Positions 63,634 through 64,000 of a stretch of 64,000 nt of DNA are shown piece after piece. Positions within the stretch are counted from its first letter, which is position 1. Each line of letters begins with the position of its first letter. The notes beneath the pieces were generated by a model. It was not told the DNA's origin, did no database searches, and worked only from the letters and a program-made list of their open reading frames with translations. A program made the position numbers and the translations under genes. Source of the stretch: Halodesulfovibrio sp. MK-HDV (GTDB lineage: Bacteria; Desulfobacterota; Desulfovibrionia; Desulfovibrionales; Desulfovibrionaceae); NCBI RefSeq assembly GCF_009914765.1, contig NZ_WYDS01000016.1, forward strand, positions 1 through 64,000, read 5' to 3'.

Positions 63634-64000
63634 TCAAATAAAGGGCAGTACAACGGAAAGAGAATGCTCTACACTAGATTCTTTTTCACCGGTAGGCGCG
63701 ACATAGTGTATTGCAGATTCAGCTGATTCTCTGCCTGCAATCTTTGCTATAATCCAAGTAGCCAAATATTGAGAAGCCATACAGCCACCTGCTGTAGCTA
63801 TATTGCCTTTTGCAAAAAATGGATCATCTAAGACCTTGATTCCAGCATCCATCACCCAAGGCTTAGTTGTTAAATCTGTACAAGCAGGTATACCATCAAG
63901 CAACCCCAATACTCCCAAAAGCAACGTGCCCGAGCACTGAGCGCAGATCACTTGCCTTTGCGAATCTAAACTCAATCTACCCAGTATCTCATCATCCTTT
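63634..64000 (-). CDS. DJ-1/PfpI family protein, partial (5' end beyond window)
   Basis: The frame is open to the right window edge, so only the C-terminal 121 residues or so are seen. 'VICAQCSGTLLLGVLGLLDG' contains the nucleophile-elbow Cys of the DJ-1/PfpI/GATase1-like fold. 'KPWVMDAGIKVLDDPFF' and 'IATAGGCMASQYLATWII' follow. Members act as chaperones, glyoxalases or transcription regulator domains (AraC-type fusions). The N-terminus is needed to decide. Confidence 0.75.
   Translation of the reverse strand, partial: KDDEILGRLSLDSQRQVICAQCSGTLLLGVLGLLDGIPACTDLTTKPWVMDAGIKVLDDPFFAKGNIATAGGCMASQYLATWIIAKIAGRESAESAIHYVAPTGEKESSVEHSLSVVLPFI

Overview
The window looks like a chromosomal segment of a low-to-mid-GC marine sulfate reducer of the Desulfovibrionales, probably Halodesulfovibrio-like. 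This is an inference from gene content and protein style, not from a marker gene. It has two parts: a P2/HP1-type prophage (1 to about 28,160, left end outside the window) and host chromosome (28,160-64,000).

Prophage, 1-13.4 kb: the leftward operon reads, from its promoter end, scaffold/protease O, major capsid N, small terminase M, head completion L, tail completion R, a virion-morphogenesis protein, sheath, tube, a zinc finger, lysis genes, a tail-assembly chaperone with a lambda G/GT-type -1 frameshift signal, and the tape measure. Large terminase P, portal Q and an Ogr-like activator run rightward. 13.4-22.4 kb is a cargo block between portal and replication genes, the position where P2 carries tin and old. 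It holds two paralogous 2-TM proteins, two KAP-family P-loop NTPases, an unknown 108-residue partner, two membrane-anchored proteins and a divergent membrane protein with a pentapeptide-like domain. This is my best candidate for an undescribed anti-phage system. 22.4-28.2 kb holds replication and control: a primase-helicase, a stand-alone copy of its C-terminal domain beside an iteron-like array, a CII-like regulator, a repressor with matching operators, an AlpA-like protein, and a tmRNA or tRNA 3' end as the attachment site. No integrase is visible.

Host, 28-40 kb: a PEP-synthase-like enzyme fused to DUF2237; a lipid-modification cluster (DUF3833 lipoprotein, SDR, DUF2062, FAD oxidoreductase, DUF1365-cyclopropane synthase fusion); small membrane proteins; 3-methyladenine glycosylase; a CCG-domain protein. 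40-53 kb: iron alcohol dehydrogenase, aldose epimerase, the aapJQMP amino-acid ABC transporter, alkaline phosphatase, a YibE/F protein, a transaldolase-like aldolase and tRNA-Met. 53-64 kb: a periplasmic decapeptide-repeat protein, HAD phosphatase, alkylsulfatase, methyltransferase plus HD protein, dnaE, queD, a MarC protein and a partial DJ-1/PfpI protein.

Seven genes are broken or mis-started by a single base, nearly always in a homopolymer (head completion L, portal Q, first 2-TM cargo protein, first KAP NTPase, an 87-residue membrane protein, aapJ, HD protein). The uniform pattern argues for sequencing or assembly error more than real gene decay, so the coordinates given for them are the reconstructed ones.
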